DNA from: Blastococcus saxobsidens
GTDB lineage: Bacteria; Actinomycetota; Actinomycetes; Mycobacteriales; Geodermatophilaceae
Assembly: GCF_002938435.1 (NCBI RefSeq)
Contig: NZ_POQT01000044.1
Location: forward strand, 1 to 32,106
Direction of reading: 5' to 3'
DNA: 32,106 bases
Position numbers and translations under genes: made by a program. A model generated the notes under the pieces. The model was not told the origin of the DNA. It ran no database searches and saw only the letters and a program-made list of their open reading frames with translations. This document shows, in pieces, positions 25,628 through 32,106 of this stretch (position 1 is the first letter of the stretch; every line of letters starts with the position of its first letter).

Positions 25628-26638
25628 TCACCTGCCGGCCGCCATCAGCTCGGCCGCGCCGCGGTCGAGCAGTTCGGCGGCCAGCGCGCGGCCGAGCGCC
25701 GCGGCGTCGGCGAGCGGCCCGGTGGCCGAGCCGCGGACGCCGTCGCTGCCGTCCAGCGCGGTCACCGAGGCCCGGAGGAACAGCTCCGGGCCGGCCTCGC
25801 CCTCGGCCAGCTCGGCGTAGGCGGCGACCGGCGCGCTGCAGCCGGCCTCCAGCGCCGCGAGGGTGGCGCGCTCGGCCACGACGCAGGCGCGGGTGGTCGC
25901 GTCCTCCAGCCGGCCGAGCAGCTCGCGGGTGCGGGCGTCGCTGGTCCGGCACTCGACCGCCAGCGCCCCCTGCGCGGGGGCGGGCAGCACCTGGAGCGGG
26001 TCGAGGGTCTCGGTGATGTGCGCCAGCCGGCCGATCCGGCTCAGCCCGGCACGGGCCAGGACGACGGCGTCCAGGTCACCGGGGCCCTCGCCGGCCCCGG
26101 GCACCCGGCCGAGGCGGGTGTCGACGTTGCCGCGGATCGGCACGATGTCCAGGCCGAGGCCGAGCGCGCGCAGCTGGGCGACCCGGCGCGGGGCGCCGGT
26201 GCCGATCCGGGAGCCGGCGGGCAGCTCGCCGAGGGTCAGCCCGTCCCGCGCCACGAGGGCGTCGCGGGGGTCCTCCCGGGGCGGCACCGCCGCCAGGATG
26301 AGCCCCGGCTCGGGCGCGGTCGGCAGGTCCTTGTAGCTGTGCACCGCGAGGTCGACCTCGCCGGCGAGCAGCGCCCGGCGGATCGCGGCCACGAACACCC
26401 CGGTGCCACCCATCTGCGCGATGGCGGCCGAGGACCGGTCGCCCTCGGTGCTGAGGAGCACCAGCTCCACGGGCACCCCGGTGGCGGCGGTGAGGGCGTC
26501 GGCGACGGTCCGCGACTGGGTGCGGGCGAGCTCGCTGGCGCGGGTGCCCAGCCGCAGCGGCACGGTGGTGACGGTGGCCGCGGCGGTGGTCTGCACCTGG
26601 GCGGCACCCGCGGAAGCGGTCTGCACGTCGGCGGTCAT
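25628..26638 (-). CDS. hemC: Hydroxymethylbilane synthase (porphobilinogen deaminase)
   Basis: Polymerises four porphobilinogens into hydroxymethylbilane on a covalent dipyrromethane cofactor. The cofactor cysteine is in [14 protein letters not shown], near residue 257. The N-terminal binding motif [15 protein letters not shown] starts only at residue 28, because of a Thr/Ala-rich extension absent from most homologues. The alternative would be a later start, but ATG 26638 overlaps the hemA stop as ATGA, so it was kept. It is 336 residues. Confidence 0.95.
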   Translation of the reverse strand: MTADVQTASAGAAQVQTTAAATVTTVPLRLGTRASELARTQSRTVADALTAATGVPVELVLLSTEGDRSSAAIAQMGGTGVFVAAIRRALLAGEVDLAVHSYKDLPTAPEPGLILAAVPPREDPRDALVARDGLTLGELPAGSRIGTGAPRRVAQLRALGLGLDIVPIRGNVDTRLGRVPGAGEGPGDLDAVVLARAGLSRIGRLAHITETLDPLQVLPAPAQGALAVECRTSDARTRELLGRLEDATTRACVVAERATLAALEAGCSAPVAAYAELAEGEAGPELFLRASVTALDGSDGVRGSATGPLADAAALGRALAAELLDRGAAELMAAGR

Positions 26639-27993
26639 GCCGTTCCTCCCGGACGGTCGGGGTCCACGGTCACCGCGTCCGCCAGCCGCCCGGCACCGGG
26701 CGTGACGTCGGCGTCGAAGCCGAGACCGAACAGGGCGCGCAGCGCACCGGCGTAGTCGGTGCCGCCCGGCGTCGCGGCCAGCTCCTTGACCCGCACGGTG
26801 GGCTCGTGCAGCAGCTTGTCCACCACGCGGCGGACCGTGCGCGCGATCTCCGCGCGGGCGCGGGAGTCCAGGTCGGGCAGCCGGCCGGCCAGCCGCAGCA
26901 GCTCGGCGTCGACCACCTCGGCGGCCTGCGAGCGCAGCGCCGAGACGGTCGGGCCGACCTCGGCGGCGCGTCGCTCGGCACGCAGCAGCGCGGTCTCGGC
27001 CTCGATCATGGCCCGGGCGGAGTTGATGTCGTCGACGGCCACCGGGCTCGTGGCCGCGCGACCGTCGGCGGCGGCCCGCTCGCCCTGCAGCAGCGCGAGG
27101 TCGACGACGTGCACGCCGGGGAGCGCGGCCACGCCGGGGTCGACGTCCCGGGGCAGCGCCAGGTCCACGACGACCAGCGGCCGGTCGCCGCGGCCGGTCA
27201 TCGCCGCCGCGACGACGTCCGTGCCGACGACCAGCCCGGTGGCACCGGTGCAGGTCAGCAGCACGTCGGCGGCGGCCAGCTCCTCCGCCATGCGCTCCAT
27301 GGGCGCCGGGCGGCCGCCGACGGTCTCGGCCAGCCGCTGCGCCGAGACCTCGGTCCGGCTGGCCACGACGACGTCGGCGCCGCGGCGGGCCAGCGTGGTG
27401 GCGGCCAGCGCACCCATGGAACCCGCGCCGACGACCAGCACCCGGCGGCCGGTGAGGCTGCCGATGCGCGCCTCGGCACGGTCCAGGGCGACCGACACCA
27501 GCGAGGCGCCGGCCTTGTCGATGCCGGTCTCGGAGTGCACGCGCTTGCCCACCCGCAGCGCCCGCTGGGCGACCGGGTGCAGCGCGCGGCCGACGGTGCC
27601 CTCCTCGCGGGCCAGGGCGTAGGCGGCCCGCAGCTGCCCCAATACCTGGGTCTCCCCGACCACCATGGAGTCCAGGCCGGCGGCCACCGTGAACAGGTGC
27701 GCCACGGCCTGGTCCTCGTAGTGCACCGTCACGTACGGCGAGAGCTCCTCGACCGTCGCGCCCGCCTGGCGGGCCAGCACCCGGCCGACGTCGGTGACGC
27801 CGCCGTGGAAGCGGTCGACCTCGGCGAAGACCTCGATGCGGTTGCAGGTGGCCAGGACCAGCGCCTCGCTGACGTGGTCGCTCCCGACCAGCTCGTGCAG
27901 CGCCTTGACCCGGTCGTCGGCACCCATGGCGAACTGCTCGAGCAGCGCGACGGGAGCGGTCTGGTGGCTGACGCCCACCGCGAGCAGGCTCAT
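26635..27993 (-). CDS. hemA: Glutamyl-tRNA reductase
   Basis: First enzyme of C5 haem synthesis: NADPH-dependent reduction of glutamyl-tRNA to glutamate-1-semialdehyde. The catalytic cysteine is C50 in [24 protein letters not shown] lies near residue 113, followed by the NADPH fold [21 protein letters not shown] (about 182-202). The C-terminal dimerisation helix includes [20 protein letters not shown]. Length is 452 residues. ATG 27993 has AGGAGG 7 bases upstream, inside rex, and overlaps the rex stop (ATGA). As the flux-controlling step, its coupling to rex puts haem supply under NADH/NAD+ control. Confidence 0.97.
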   Translation of the reverse strand: MSLLAVGVSHQTAPVALLEQFAMGADDRVKALHELVGSDHVSEALVLATCNRIEVFAEVDRFHGGVTDVGRVLARQAGATVEELSPYVTVHYEDQAVAHLFTVAAGLDSMVVGETQVLGQLRAAYALAREEGTVGRALHPVAQRALRVGKRVHSETGIDKAGASLVSVALDRAEARIGSLTGRRVLVVGAGSMGALAATTLARRGADVVVASRTEVSAQRLAETVGGRPAPMERMAEELAAADVLLTCTGATGLVVGTDVVAAAMTGRGDRPLVVVDLALPRDVDPGVAALPGVHVVDLALLQGERAAADGRAATSPVAVDDINSARAMIEAETALLRAERRAAEVGPTVSALRSQAAEVVDAELLRLAGRLPDLDSRARAEIARTVRRVVDKLLHEPTVRVKELAATPGGTDYAGALRALFGLGFDADVTPGAGRLADAVTVDPDRPGGTA

Positions 27994-28652
27994 GCCGTCA
28001 CCTCCTCTGCGGGCACGGCGCGCTGCTGGCCGAGGAAGGCCAGTACCTGCAGTTCCACGGACAGGTCGACCGGGCGGACGTCGACGCCCGCCGGCGCCAC
28101 GAGGGTCACCGGCGCGAAGTTCAGGATGCTGCGCACGCCCGCCCCGGTCAGCCGGTCGCAGACCTGCTGGGCGACGTCGGCCGGGGTCGCGATGACCCCG
28201 ATCGAGGCGTCGGTCGCCGTGACGGTCGCCTCGAGCTCGGCCATGGACTGCACCGTCAGGCCGCCGATGGACTGCCCGACCCGCGCCGGGGAGGCGTCGA
28301 AGAGACCGACGAAGTGGAAGCCGCGGCTGCCGAAGCCCGCGTAGTCGGCGAGCGCGGCGCCCAGGTTGCCGATGCCCACGAGCACGCAGGCGCGGGACCG
28401 CTCGGCGCCGAGGACGCGGGCGATGCGCTCCCGCAGGGCGCGGACGTCGTAGCCGACCCCGCGCACGCCGCAGGAGCCGAGGTGCGAGAGGTCCTTGCGC
28501 AGACCGGCCGGGTTCACGCCGGCGGCGGAGGCGAGCTCACCGGAGGAGACGGTGGTCCGGCCGCCGTCGGCGAGGCTGGTGAGCACCCGGAGGTACACGG
28601 CCAGACGGGCGACGGTGGCCTCCGGGATGGTCCGGGGCCGTGGCTGGATCAC
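27990..28652 (-). CDS. rex: Redox-sensing transcriptional repressor Rex
   Basis: Homodimeric repressor released from DNA by NADH and held on DNA by NAD+. The winged-helix domain starts with [18 protein letters not shown], then [20 protein letters not shown] and GVRGVGYDV. The Rossmann domain shows [17 protein letters not shown], then [17 protein letters not shown] and SILNFAPV. The frame is open to 28844, but GTG 28652 has GGAG 5 bases upstream, gives a normal 220 residues, and leaves the promoter and Rex site outside the gene. One oddity: a cysteine replaces the usual Tyr/Phe in the wing (HLGSCGVRG). It overlaps hemA by 4 bases. Likely targets are itself and the menJ-nuo operator at 5307. 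Confidence 0.95.
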   Translation of the reverse strand: MIQPRPRTIPEATVARLAVYLRVLTSLADGGRTTVSSGELASAAGVNPAGLRKDLSHLGSCGVRGVGYDVRALRERIARVLGAERSRACVLVGIGNLGAALADYAGFGSRGFHFVGLFDASPARVGQSIGGLTVQSMAELEATVTATDASIGVIATPADVAQQVCDRLTGAGVRSILNFAPVTLVAPAGVDVRPVDLSVELQVLAFLGQQRAVPAEEVTA

Positions 28653-28748
28653 GGGCTCTCCACAGCGGTCGCACCCGGGAGGCCCGGCGGGCGCCGGGGG
28701 CGGATCTGCGACATCGGGGACGCGAGCGGCAGGTTCGCTCGCCTCCGC

Positions 28749-28777
28749 CACGGTAGCCGCTTGTGAACGCAGGAACA
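28749..28777 (-). promoter_or_regulatory. Autoregulated rex-hem promoter with imperfect Rex site
   Basis: Minus strand: -35 TTGTTC (28777-28772), 17-base spacer, -10 TACCGT (28754-28749), giving a leader of about 90 bases before GTG 28652. Bases 28760-28777 read TTGTGAA-CGCA-GGAACAA on plus: one perfect Rex half-site and a right half matching TTCACAA at 4 of 7. It overlaps the -35 box and spacer, where a repressor would block polymerase. One half-site breaks the CRP consensus, favouring Rex over CRP here. Confidence 0.65.
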
Positions 28778-28897
28778 AAGTCGCCGACGAGGCGATGGGC
28801 CGCTGACCAGGCCAGATCCCGCCCGCTGTGGCAGACGCCACCATAACCGCAGGTCAGGAGCCACCCGGACGAGGGGCGGAGCCGGCCGCGAGGGCCG

Positions 28898-29143
28898 TCA
28901 GCGCAGGCCCAGGTCCCGTCGCAGCCGGGGCACGTCGAGGGTGAAGTAGGAGTGCTCGCGGCCGTCGAGCAGCAGCACCGGCACGCGGTCGCCGTACTCG
29001 GCCTGCAGCTCCGGGTCCGTGTCGACGTCGACGTCGTGGACCTCCAGCCCCGCCTCTGCCGCGATCGGCACCAGCTGCTCGGCCGCGGTCAGGCAGAGGT
29101 GGCAGCCGGCCCGGCCCAGCAGCTGCAGCCGCGGCTCAGCCAC
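28898..29143 (-). CDS. Small glutaredoxin-like protein (DUF836 type)
   Basis: An 81-residue thioredoxin-fold protein. The redox motif CHLC is in LLGRAGCHLCLTAAEQL (C15 and C18). The strand VHDVDVDTDPELQAEYG and the cis-proline region DRVPVLLLDGREHSYF follow. The real start is GTG 29143, with GGAG 8 bases upstream, overlapping the acyl-CoA ligase end by 8 bases; the longer open frame upstream is antisense of the ligase. Similar proteins sit beside rex-hemA in many actinobacteria. It may act as a general disulfide reductase; the partner is unknown. Confidence 0.88.
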   Translation of the reverse strand: MAEPRLQLLGRAGCHLCLTAAEQLVPIAAEAGLEVHDVDVDTDPELQAEYGDRVPVLLLDGREHSYFTLDVPRLRRDLGLR

Positions 29144-30728
29144 CCGCAGCGCTCCCGGCTCCGGCCGCGCTCTCCGCGGGGACGGCGTCCGGCGCCTCGC
29201 TGAGGCCGAGCTCCCGCAGCCGCGCGCGGCTGACCTTGCCGGTGAGCGAGTGCGGCAGCGAGCCGAGGAAGTGCACCGACGCCGGCACCTTGTACCGGGC
29301 GAGCGACCGGCCCGCGTGCGCCTGCAGGTCCTCGACGGTGAGCCGCTCCCCGGGGACCAGGACCACGACCGCGCGGACGGCGGCACCGGTGCGCTGGTCC
29401 GGTACGCCGATGACCGCACTCTCGACGACGGCCGGGTGCTGGTCCAGGACCCGCTCCACCTCGGCCGGGTACACGTTGAAGCCGCTCACCAGGATCAGGT
29501 CGCTGCGCCGGTCGACCAGGTGCAGGTCGCCGTCGGCGTCCCGGTAGGCGAGGTCGCCCGTACCCAGCCAGCCCTCGGCGTCCGGGCCGTCCGCGCCGTC
29601 GGGCCAGTAGCCGGCGAACAGGTTGGGTCCGCGGACCCAGATCTCGCCGGGCCCCTCGTCACCGTCGGAGGAGTCGTCGTCCTCCGACGCACCGCCCTCG
29701 GGCGGGTCCACGGTGAGCGCGCCGACCGAGGCGGTGTCGCGCAGGGCCAGCTCCAGGCCCGGGACCGGACCGCCGATGCAGGCGGGCTTGGCCCGGCCGG
29801 TGGCCAGCGTGCTGGCCACGACGGGGGCCGCCTCGGTGAGCCCGTAGCCCTCCCACACGGTGATCCCGGCCCGCTCGCGCATCGCCGTCCACACGTCCTG
29901 GGGCAGGGGGGCCGCTCCCGCGGAGGCGATCCGGACGGCGGCGAAGCCGCGCCGCAGCTCCGCGTCGCCCCCGGCGGCGTCGGCCGCCGCCAGCCACGCC
30001 TGGTACATCGGCGGGGCGCCCGGGACGGCGGTGACCTGCTCCCCGGCCATGACGGCCAGGGACGTCCGGGGGTCGAAGGTCTCCAGGAGGACGGCGCAGG
30101 CGCCGGTGGCCGCCACGAGGCCGAACCCGGCGTTGAGGCCGTAGACGTGGAACAGCGGGAGCACGAGGAGGACCCGGTCGTCCGACCGCACGGGCGGCGG
30201 GTCCATCGCCAGGCACTGCTGCTGGTTGGCGTGCAGGGCGCCGGAGGTCAGCATGGCGCCGCGCGGCCGGCCGGTGGTGCCGCTGGTGTAGCAGAGGAAG
30301 GCCAGCGCGTCCGGGTCGTCGGGCACCCCGGCCGCCGGTCCGTCGGCCTCGGGCGGTCCCGGGCAGACCGGCACGCCGGCCAGGGAGTCGCGCTCCCCCG
30401 GGGCCACCAGCAGGGAGGCGCCGGAGTCGGTCAGCACGTGCTCGAGCTCGGGATCGGTGTAGGCGGTGTTCACCGGGACGACGACCAGCCCGGCGCGCAG
30501 GGCGCCCAGGACGGCCCGCAGCCAGTCCAGGCCGTTGGGCAGCTGCACCGCGACGCGGTCCCCGCTCGCCAGCCCGCGCCCGGTGTAGCCGGCTGCCACG
30601 CGGTCGGCGGCCGCGTCCAGCTCGGCCCAGGTCAGCCGTCGGTCGCCGGCCACCACCGCCGGCGCGTCGGGGTCGCGCTGAGCGGCGGCGCGGACCAGCG
30701 CGGCCAGCGAGCTGCCTGCCTCGGACAC
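29136..30728 (-). CDS. Acyl-CoA synthetase / AMP-dependent ligase
   Basis: Class I adenylate-forming enzyme, likely a fatty acid-CoA ligase; chain length cannot be read from sequence. Motifs in order: FLCYTSGTTGRPRGAMLTSG (P-loop, about residue 172), VWEGYGLTEAAPV, LGTGDLAYRDADGDLHLVDR, LILVSGFNVYPAEVERVL, and the C-terminal lysine in SLTGKVSRARL. An acidic insert (EDDDSSDGDEGPGE, near residue 375) before EIWVRGPNLFAGY is unusual. The start: AGGAG directly abuts ATG 30734 but is 6 bases from GTG 30728, so GTG 30728 (530 residues) is preferred. Coupled to the glutaredoxin gene; divergent from the sigma factor. Confidence 0.9.
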   Translation of the reverse strand: MSEAGSSLAALVRAAAQRDPDAPAVVAGDRRLTWAELDAAADRVAAGYTGRGLASGDRVAVQLPNGLDWLRAVLGALRAGLVVVPVNTAYTDPELEHVLTDSGASLLVAPGERDSLAGVPVCPGPPEADGPAAGVPDDPDALAFLCYTSGTTGRPRGAMLTSGALHANQQQCLAMDPPPVRSDDRVLLVLPLFHVYGLNAGFGLVAATGACAVLLETFDPRTSLAVMAGEQVTAVPGAPPMYQAWLAAADAAGGDAELRRGFAAVRIASAGAAPLPQDVWTAMRERAGITVWEGYGLTEAAPVVASTLATGRAKPACIGGPVPGLELALRDTASVGALTVDPPEGGASEDDDSSDGDEGPGEIWVRGPNLFAGYWPDGADGPDAEGWLGTGDLAYRDADGDLHLVDRRSDLILVSGFNVYPAEVERVLDQHPAVVESAVIGVPDQRTGAAVRAVVVLVPGERLTVEDLQAHAGRSLARYKVPASVHFLGSLPHSLTGKVSRARLRELGLSEAPDAVPAESAAGAGSAAGG

Positions 30729-30925
30729 TGACATCTCCTGTCGTCGGTGCGGCGTCGGCCGGCCTGCGGACACCTGTTCGGCCACGAATGCGTGGCTGAC
30801 GTGGACGAGCTGGGGCGATGTTGTCACCATGGGGCCAGCGCCGCAGCCCACGCGCGCCCTCCTGGCATGCGTGGCGCACGATCCGGTCCAGGCACAGCGG
30901 GCCGACGAGGAGGTCGAACGCCCGC

Positions 30926-31726
30926 ATGCCCCATCCCCTCGACGCCGGACGTCCCACGGGTCCACCGGCGCCGGCGCGGGTCCGTCCCACGCCGTTCCCG
31001 CGTACGAGCGCCGAGGCTCTCCCCGTCAACGAGCCGAGCGCCGATCCGGTGACGGCCGCCGGCGGCCCGGGCGACGGCGGGTCCGGCGACGGTGTCGTCG
31101 CCGGCGGCTCCTCGACCGACGAGCTGCCCGCCGAGGTGGCCGAGGAGATCGCCGCGGTCGAGGAGCACACCGCTTCCGGGGGCGTCGACGTCTGGGGGCT
31201 GGTCCGCCAGGCCCAGGCCGGGGACGCCGAGGCGTTCGGGCGGCTCTACGACCACTACGTCACGCTGGTCCACCGGTACGTCTACCACCGCGTGGGCGAC
31301 CGGGCGACGGCCGAGGACGTCACCAGCGAGACCTTCGTCCGCGCGCTGCGCCGGATCGACTCGCTGTCGTTCCAGGGGCGCGACGTCGGCGCGTGGCTGG
31401 TGACGATCGCCCGCAACATCATCCGGGACCAGGTGAAGAGCAGCCGCTTCCGGCTGGAGATCAGCACCGCCGACATGCGCGACGCCGACCGGGCCACCGA
31501 CGGCCCGGAGGACGCGGTCCTCCAGCACCTCACCAACGAGCAACTCCTGGCGTGCGTGCGGCAGCTGGGGAGCGAGCAGCAGGAGTGCATCGTCCTGCGC
31601 TTCCTGCACGGGCTCTCGGTGTCCGAGACTGCCGAGATCATGGGCAAGAAGGACGGCGCCATCAAGGCGCTCCAGCACCGGGCGGTCCGGCGGCTGGCGG
31701 GGCTGCTGCCCGAGGGGCTGCGATGA
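30926..31726 (+). CDS. bldN: BldN-type ECF sigma factor with N-terminal pro-extension
   Basis: RNA polymerase sigma factor of 266 residues. Region 2 spans about 100-172 (AEAFGRLYDHYVTLVHRYVY, DVTSETFVRALRRID, GAWLVTIARNIIRD) and region 4 about 200-262 (LGSEQQECIVLRFLHGLSV, KDGAIKALQHRAVRRL). The first 88 residues are not sigma sequence: a Pro/Gly-rich segment, then a helix ELPAEVAEEIAAVEEH. Streptomyces sigma-BldN is also made as a pro-protein, with an extension of about 86 residues that is removed by proteolysis. The neighbouring rex-hemACD and a downstream anti-sigma gene also match the Streptomyces bldN locus. ATG 30926 has GAGGAGG 12 bases upstream. In Streptomyces it drives aerial growth; here the targets are unknown. 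Confidence 0.88.
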   Translation: MPHPLDAGRPTGPPAPARVRPTPFPRTSAEALPVNEPSADPVTAAGGPGDGGSGDGVVAGGSSTDELPAEVAEEIAAVEEHTASGGVDVWGLVRQAQAGDAEAFGRLYDHYVTLVHRYVYHRVGDRATAEDVTSETFVRALRRIDSLSFQGRDVGAWLVTIARNIIRDQVKSSRFRLEISTADMRDADRATDGPEDAVLQHLTNEQLLACVRQLGSEQQECIVLRFLHGLSVSETAEIMGKKDGAIKALQHRAVRRLAGLLPEGLR

Positions 31727-31748
31727 GCGACCGGCGCGCGAACGGATG

Positions 31749-31777
31749 CGTAACCGCCGGGTCGGGTCGGTCGTTGA
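31749..31777 (+). promoter_or_regulatory. Predicted sigma-BldN-dependent promoter of the anti-sigma gene
   Basis: CGTAAC (31749-31754) and CGTTGA (31772-31777) are separated by 17 bases. These are exactly the -35 and -10 elements I recall for the Streptomyces bldM promoter recognised by sigma-BldN (CGTAAC-N16-CGTTGA); the spacer is one longer. It lies 22 bases past the sigma stop. The start would be near 31784, giving a leader of about 58 bases with GGAGG before GTG 31842. Confidence 0.7.
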
Positions 31778-31841
31778 TCTCACTGCAGCGGTCCCCCGGC
31801 ATTGGCGGGACCGGCTCGGGCACGAGGACGGGAGGCCGCGG

Positions 31842-32106
31842 GTGATCCGCTCCGACGACGGCATGCTCCCCTCCGGCACCGACGTGCGCGACCCGGAGGC
31901 GGCGGTCGTCGCGCGCCTGCAGGCCCTCTCCACGCGGCTCGACGACGAGCCGGACGCGCAGTACCGCGCCCGCGCCCGCGCCCGGCTGGTGGCCATGGCC
32001 GCCGTCCGCACCCCGGAGCCGGCGCCGCGATCCCTCGCCGCGCGGCTGCTGGCCGCCCGCGCCGACGACCGGCCGACCCCGCGCTGGCGGGGGCGCCTGA
32101 CCGCGG
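31842..32106 (+). CDS. rsbN: RsbN-like anti-sigma factor, N-terminal part (runs off right edge)
   Basis: The visible part is 88 residues from GTG 31842, which has a perfect GGAGG 6 bases upstream; the frame is open to the window end. It begins IRSDDGMLPSGTDVRDPEAA, then a helical segment (VVARLQALSTRLDDEP, YRARARARLVAMAAV) and a basic linker before the edge. The pattern of a short helical domain ending in RxRLVAMAAVRTP is typical of proteins next to BldN sigma factors (RsbN, DUF5667-type). A transmembrane helix is expected beyond the window and cannot be verified. It would bind the sigma factor and hold it at the membrane. Confidence 0.75.
   Translation, partial: MIRSDDGMLPSGTDVRDPEAAVVARLQALSTRLDDEPDAQYRARARARLVAMAAVRTPEPAPRSLAARLLAARADDRPTPRWRGRLTA

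Noticed and set aside
28653..28844. Extension of Rex to the GTG/ATG region near 28844
   Set aside because: The extra 64 residues are low-complexity and would contain the promoter and Rex site. GTG 28652 gives normal Rex length and a good ribosome site.
31746..31842. Earlier ATG (31746) as the anti-sigma start
   Set aside because: In frame, but with a poor ribosome site, atypical third codon positions, and it would place the promoter hexamers inside the gene. GTG 31842 has a perfect GGAGG.
31723..31845. A 40-residue frame overlapping the sigma stop (ATGA) and the anti-sigma GTG (GTGA)
   Set aside because: It looks perfectly coupled at both ends, but it has no recognisable sequence and it covers the predicted BldN-type promoter. 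Codon bias is weak, so it is treated as chance.

Overview
The window is GC-rich chromosomal DNA from an actinomycete. The gene families, frequent GTG starts and 4-base stop/start overlaps (ATGA, GTGA) fit that group, and the proteins look most like Geodermatophilaceae (Blastococcus, Geodermatophilus, Modestobacter). The family-level placement is an inference from protein style, not a search result. Nearly every base is coding and no intergenic gap exceeds 300 bases. I saw no tRNA, rRNA, CRISPR array, prophage or insertion sequence.

Layout. (1) 1-5373, minus strand: the start of a respiratory complex I operon, nuoA-B-C-D-E, with nuoE running off the left edge. It is preceded by a geranylgeranyl-reductase-family flavoprotein that is probably the menaquinone reductase MenJ. 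A near-perfect Rex-type operator (TTGTGAA-N4-TTCACAA) sits over the start of this transcription unit. (2) 5363-7740, minus: a phosphoribosyltransferase, a 43-residue proline-rich ORF and a DUF222/13E12-type HNH endonuclease whose start lies under a LexA (SOS) box. These three separate menG from menJ-nuo. (3) 7864-14925: menaquinone synthesis genes menG, menF, menD, menC, menE and menA, plus a 46-residue membrane peptide. menG/menF and menC/menE are divergent pairs with TANNNT -10 boxes only 6-8 bases from their start codons, so leaderless transcripts are likely. Two copies of a dispersed GC-rich repeat lie here. (4) 14938-16319: DUF4229, an Lrp/AsnC regulator and two small unknown proteins.

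(5) 16446-28652, minus: one long compact gene run, rex-hemA-hemC-cobA/hemD-hemB-(membrane protein)-hemL-(histidine phosphatase)-resA-ccdA-resB-ccsB. It joins a redox sensor, tetrapyrrole synthesis and System II cytochrome c maturation. The rex promoter carries a second, imperfect Rex site. (6) 28898-30728, minus: a small glutaredoxin-like protein and an acyl-CoA ligase. (7) 30926-32106, plus: a BldN-type ECF sigma factor with an N-terminal extension of about 88 residues, then a truncated RsbN-like anti-sigma gene. Between them is a sequence matching the sigma-BldN promoter consensus (CGTAAC-N17-CGTTGA).

Taken together the window encodes electron entry (complex I), the lipid carrier (menaquinone), and haem and cytochrome c assembly. 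NADH/NAD+ sensing by Rex plausibly ties complex I/MenJ to haem supply. The rex-hemACD next to bldN arrangement resembles, from memory, Streptomyces coelicolor SCO3317-SCO3324. The most interesting signals are the BldN autoregulatory module outside Streptomyces, the two Rex sites, the SOS-controlled HNH gene and the dispersed repeat at the men promoters.
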